Assembly (NCBI GenBank): GCA_903861015.1
Contig: CAIOSL010000048.1
Coordinates: 1-6,265, forward strand
Length of the DNA stretch: 6,265 bases
Direction: 5' to 3'
Source: an uncultured bacterium
GTDB lineage: Bacteria > Patescibacteriota > Saccharimonadia > Saccharimonadales > Saccharimonadaceae
Below the pieces are notes generated by a model that was given only the letters and a program-made list of their open reading frames with translations, did no database searches and was not told the origin of the DNA. Both the position numbers and the translations under genes were made by a program. Shown here in pieces: positions 6,061 through 6,265 of this stretch. Position 1 is the stretch's first letter. Every line of letters begins with the position of its first letter.

Positions 6061-6265
6061 AAAAATGGGAAGGTTGGATATAAGGATGCCCTTCCTGTAG
6101 AAAAACTGGGAGATGCGATTGTTGTTTATTCTGATCCAGCAACGAAACGCAGATATAAGGTGGATGTGTCGCACATAAGAACAGGAAGCGCTTTGGAAGC
6201 ATTAACAAACACCAAATGGATCCCATCAAAAATTAAAAAATTAAAAACACATCCCTCAAAACGAA
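6061..6265 (+). CDS. Fragment of an unrecognised plus-strand protein, both ends missing
   Basis: The frame reading AAA-AAT-GGG from 6061 is open to the right edge (68 codons) and gives a natural-looking, Lys-rich sequence that includes KVGYKDALPVEKLGDAIVVY, RRYKVDVSHIRTGSALEAL and a basic end. I do not recognise the family. There is no ATG in this frame after the junction, so the 5' end is missing; upstream the frame merely continues as antisense of the permease. GC is 79 of 205 bases (about 39%) against 99 of 200 (about 50%) at 5701-5900. Codon choice (AGA, GGA, AAA, AAT) differs from neighbours that favour CGC, GGC and AAC. This suggests a different origin: transferred DNA, or a chimeric contig end. 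Confidence 0.5.

Noticed and set aside
6065..6100. ATG at 6065 as start of the plus-strand gene at the right end
   Set aside because: It is in a different frame from the convincing open frame and meets a TAG after eleven codons.
1..6265. UGA-to-glycine genetic code for the whole window
   Set aside because: About 1,900 codons in the other genes contain no in-frame TGA although glycine is frequent; only the broken permease has one.
1..6265. tRNA or rRNA genes, CRISPR arrays, insertion-sequence ends
   Set aside because: No cloverleaf-like segment, spaced direct repeat, transposase frame or terminal inverted repeat was seen on either strand.

Overview
The window looks like part of a small-genome bacterium of the Candidate Phyla Radiation (Patescibacteria), most likely Saccharibacteria (TM7) or a close relative. 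The grounds are the GroEL/GroES sequence style, a Mur ligase with a shortened N-terminal domain, two genes that appear leaderless, tightly packed or overlapping genes, and a FemX-type ligase beside a Mur ligase. This placement comes from recognising families and was not checked by a search. TGA is never in frame inside the other genes, so the standard code fits them, with one exception discussed below.

Layout, left to right. (1) Positions 1-1257, minus strand: a groES-groEL operon (groEL runs off the left edge) with strong Shine-Dalgarno (SD) sites, preceded by a sigma70-like promoter that overlaps a CIRCE operator (the HrcA heat-shock site). (2) Positions 1304-3228, plus strand: a FemA/FemB/FemX-family peptidoglycan peptidyltransferase, then a protein of the amidinotransferase / dimethylarginine-dimethylaminohydrolase fold, 14 nt apart and probably one operon. 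The second protein keeps the catalytic Cys motif but lacks the usual Glu and His. (3) Positions 3215-4531, minus strand: a MurE-like ligase, convergent with the previous gene and overlapping it by 14 bp. (4) Positions 4547-6060, minus strand: two paralogous ABC-2 type membrane permeases; their ATPase is not in the window. (5) Positions 6061-6265: about 200 bases of lower-GC DNA with a plus-strand open frame of unknown function and no start.

How the genes work together: FemX and the MurE-like ligase both act on the peptide part of peptidoglycan precursors, so the centre of the window is a cell-wall neighbourhood beside a heat-shock chaperonin operon. femX and murE each carry a good -10 hexamer exactly 7 nt upstream of the ATG and have no SD site, which fits leaderless mRNAs. 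The genes inside the minus-strand operons have SD sites.

The right end is the least ordinary part. The upstream permease has lost its N-terminus and first membrane segment at a junction near 6050-6065. The plus-strand frame on the other side of that junction also lacks its 5' end, and composition changes there. This points to a rearrangement or an assembly chimera. The same permease is interrupted near its C-terminus by an in-frame TGA, after which a well-matching C-terminal tail continues to a TAG placed just before the next gene's ribosome binding site.
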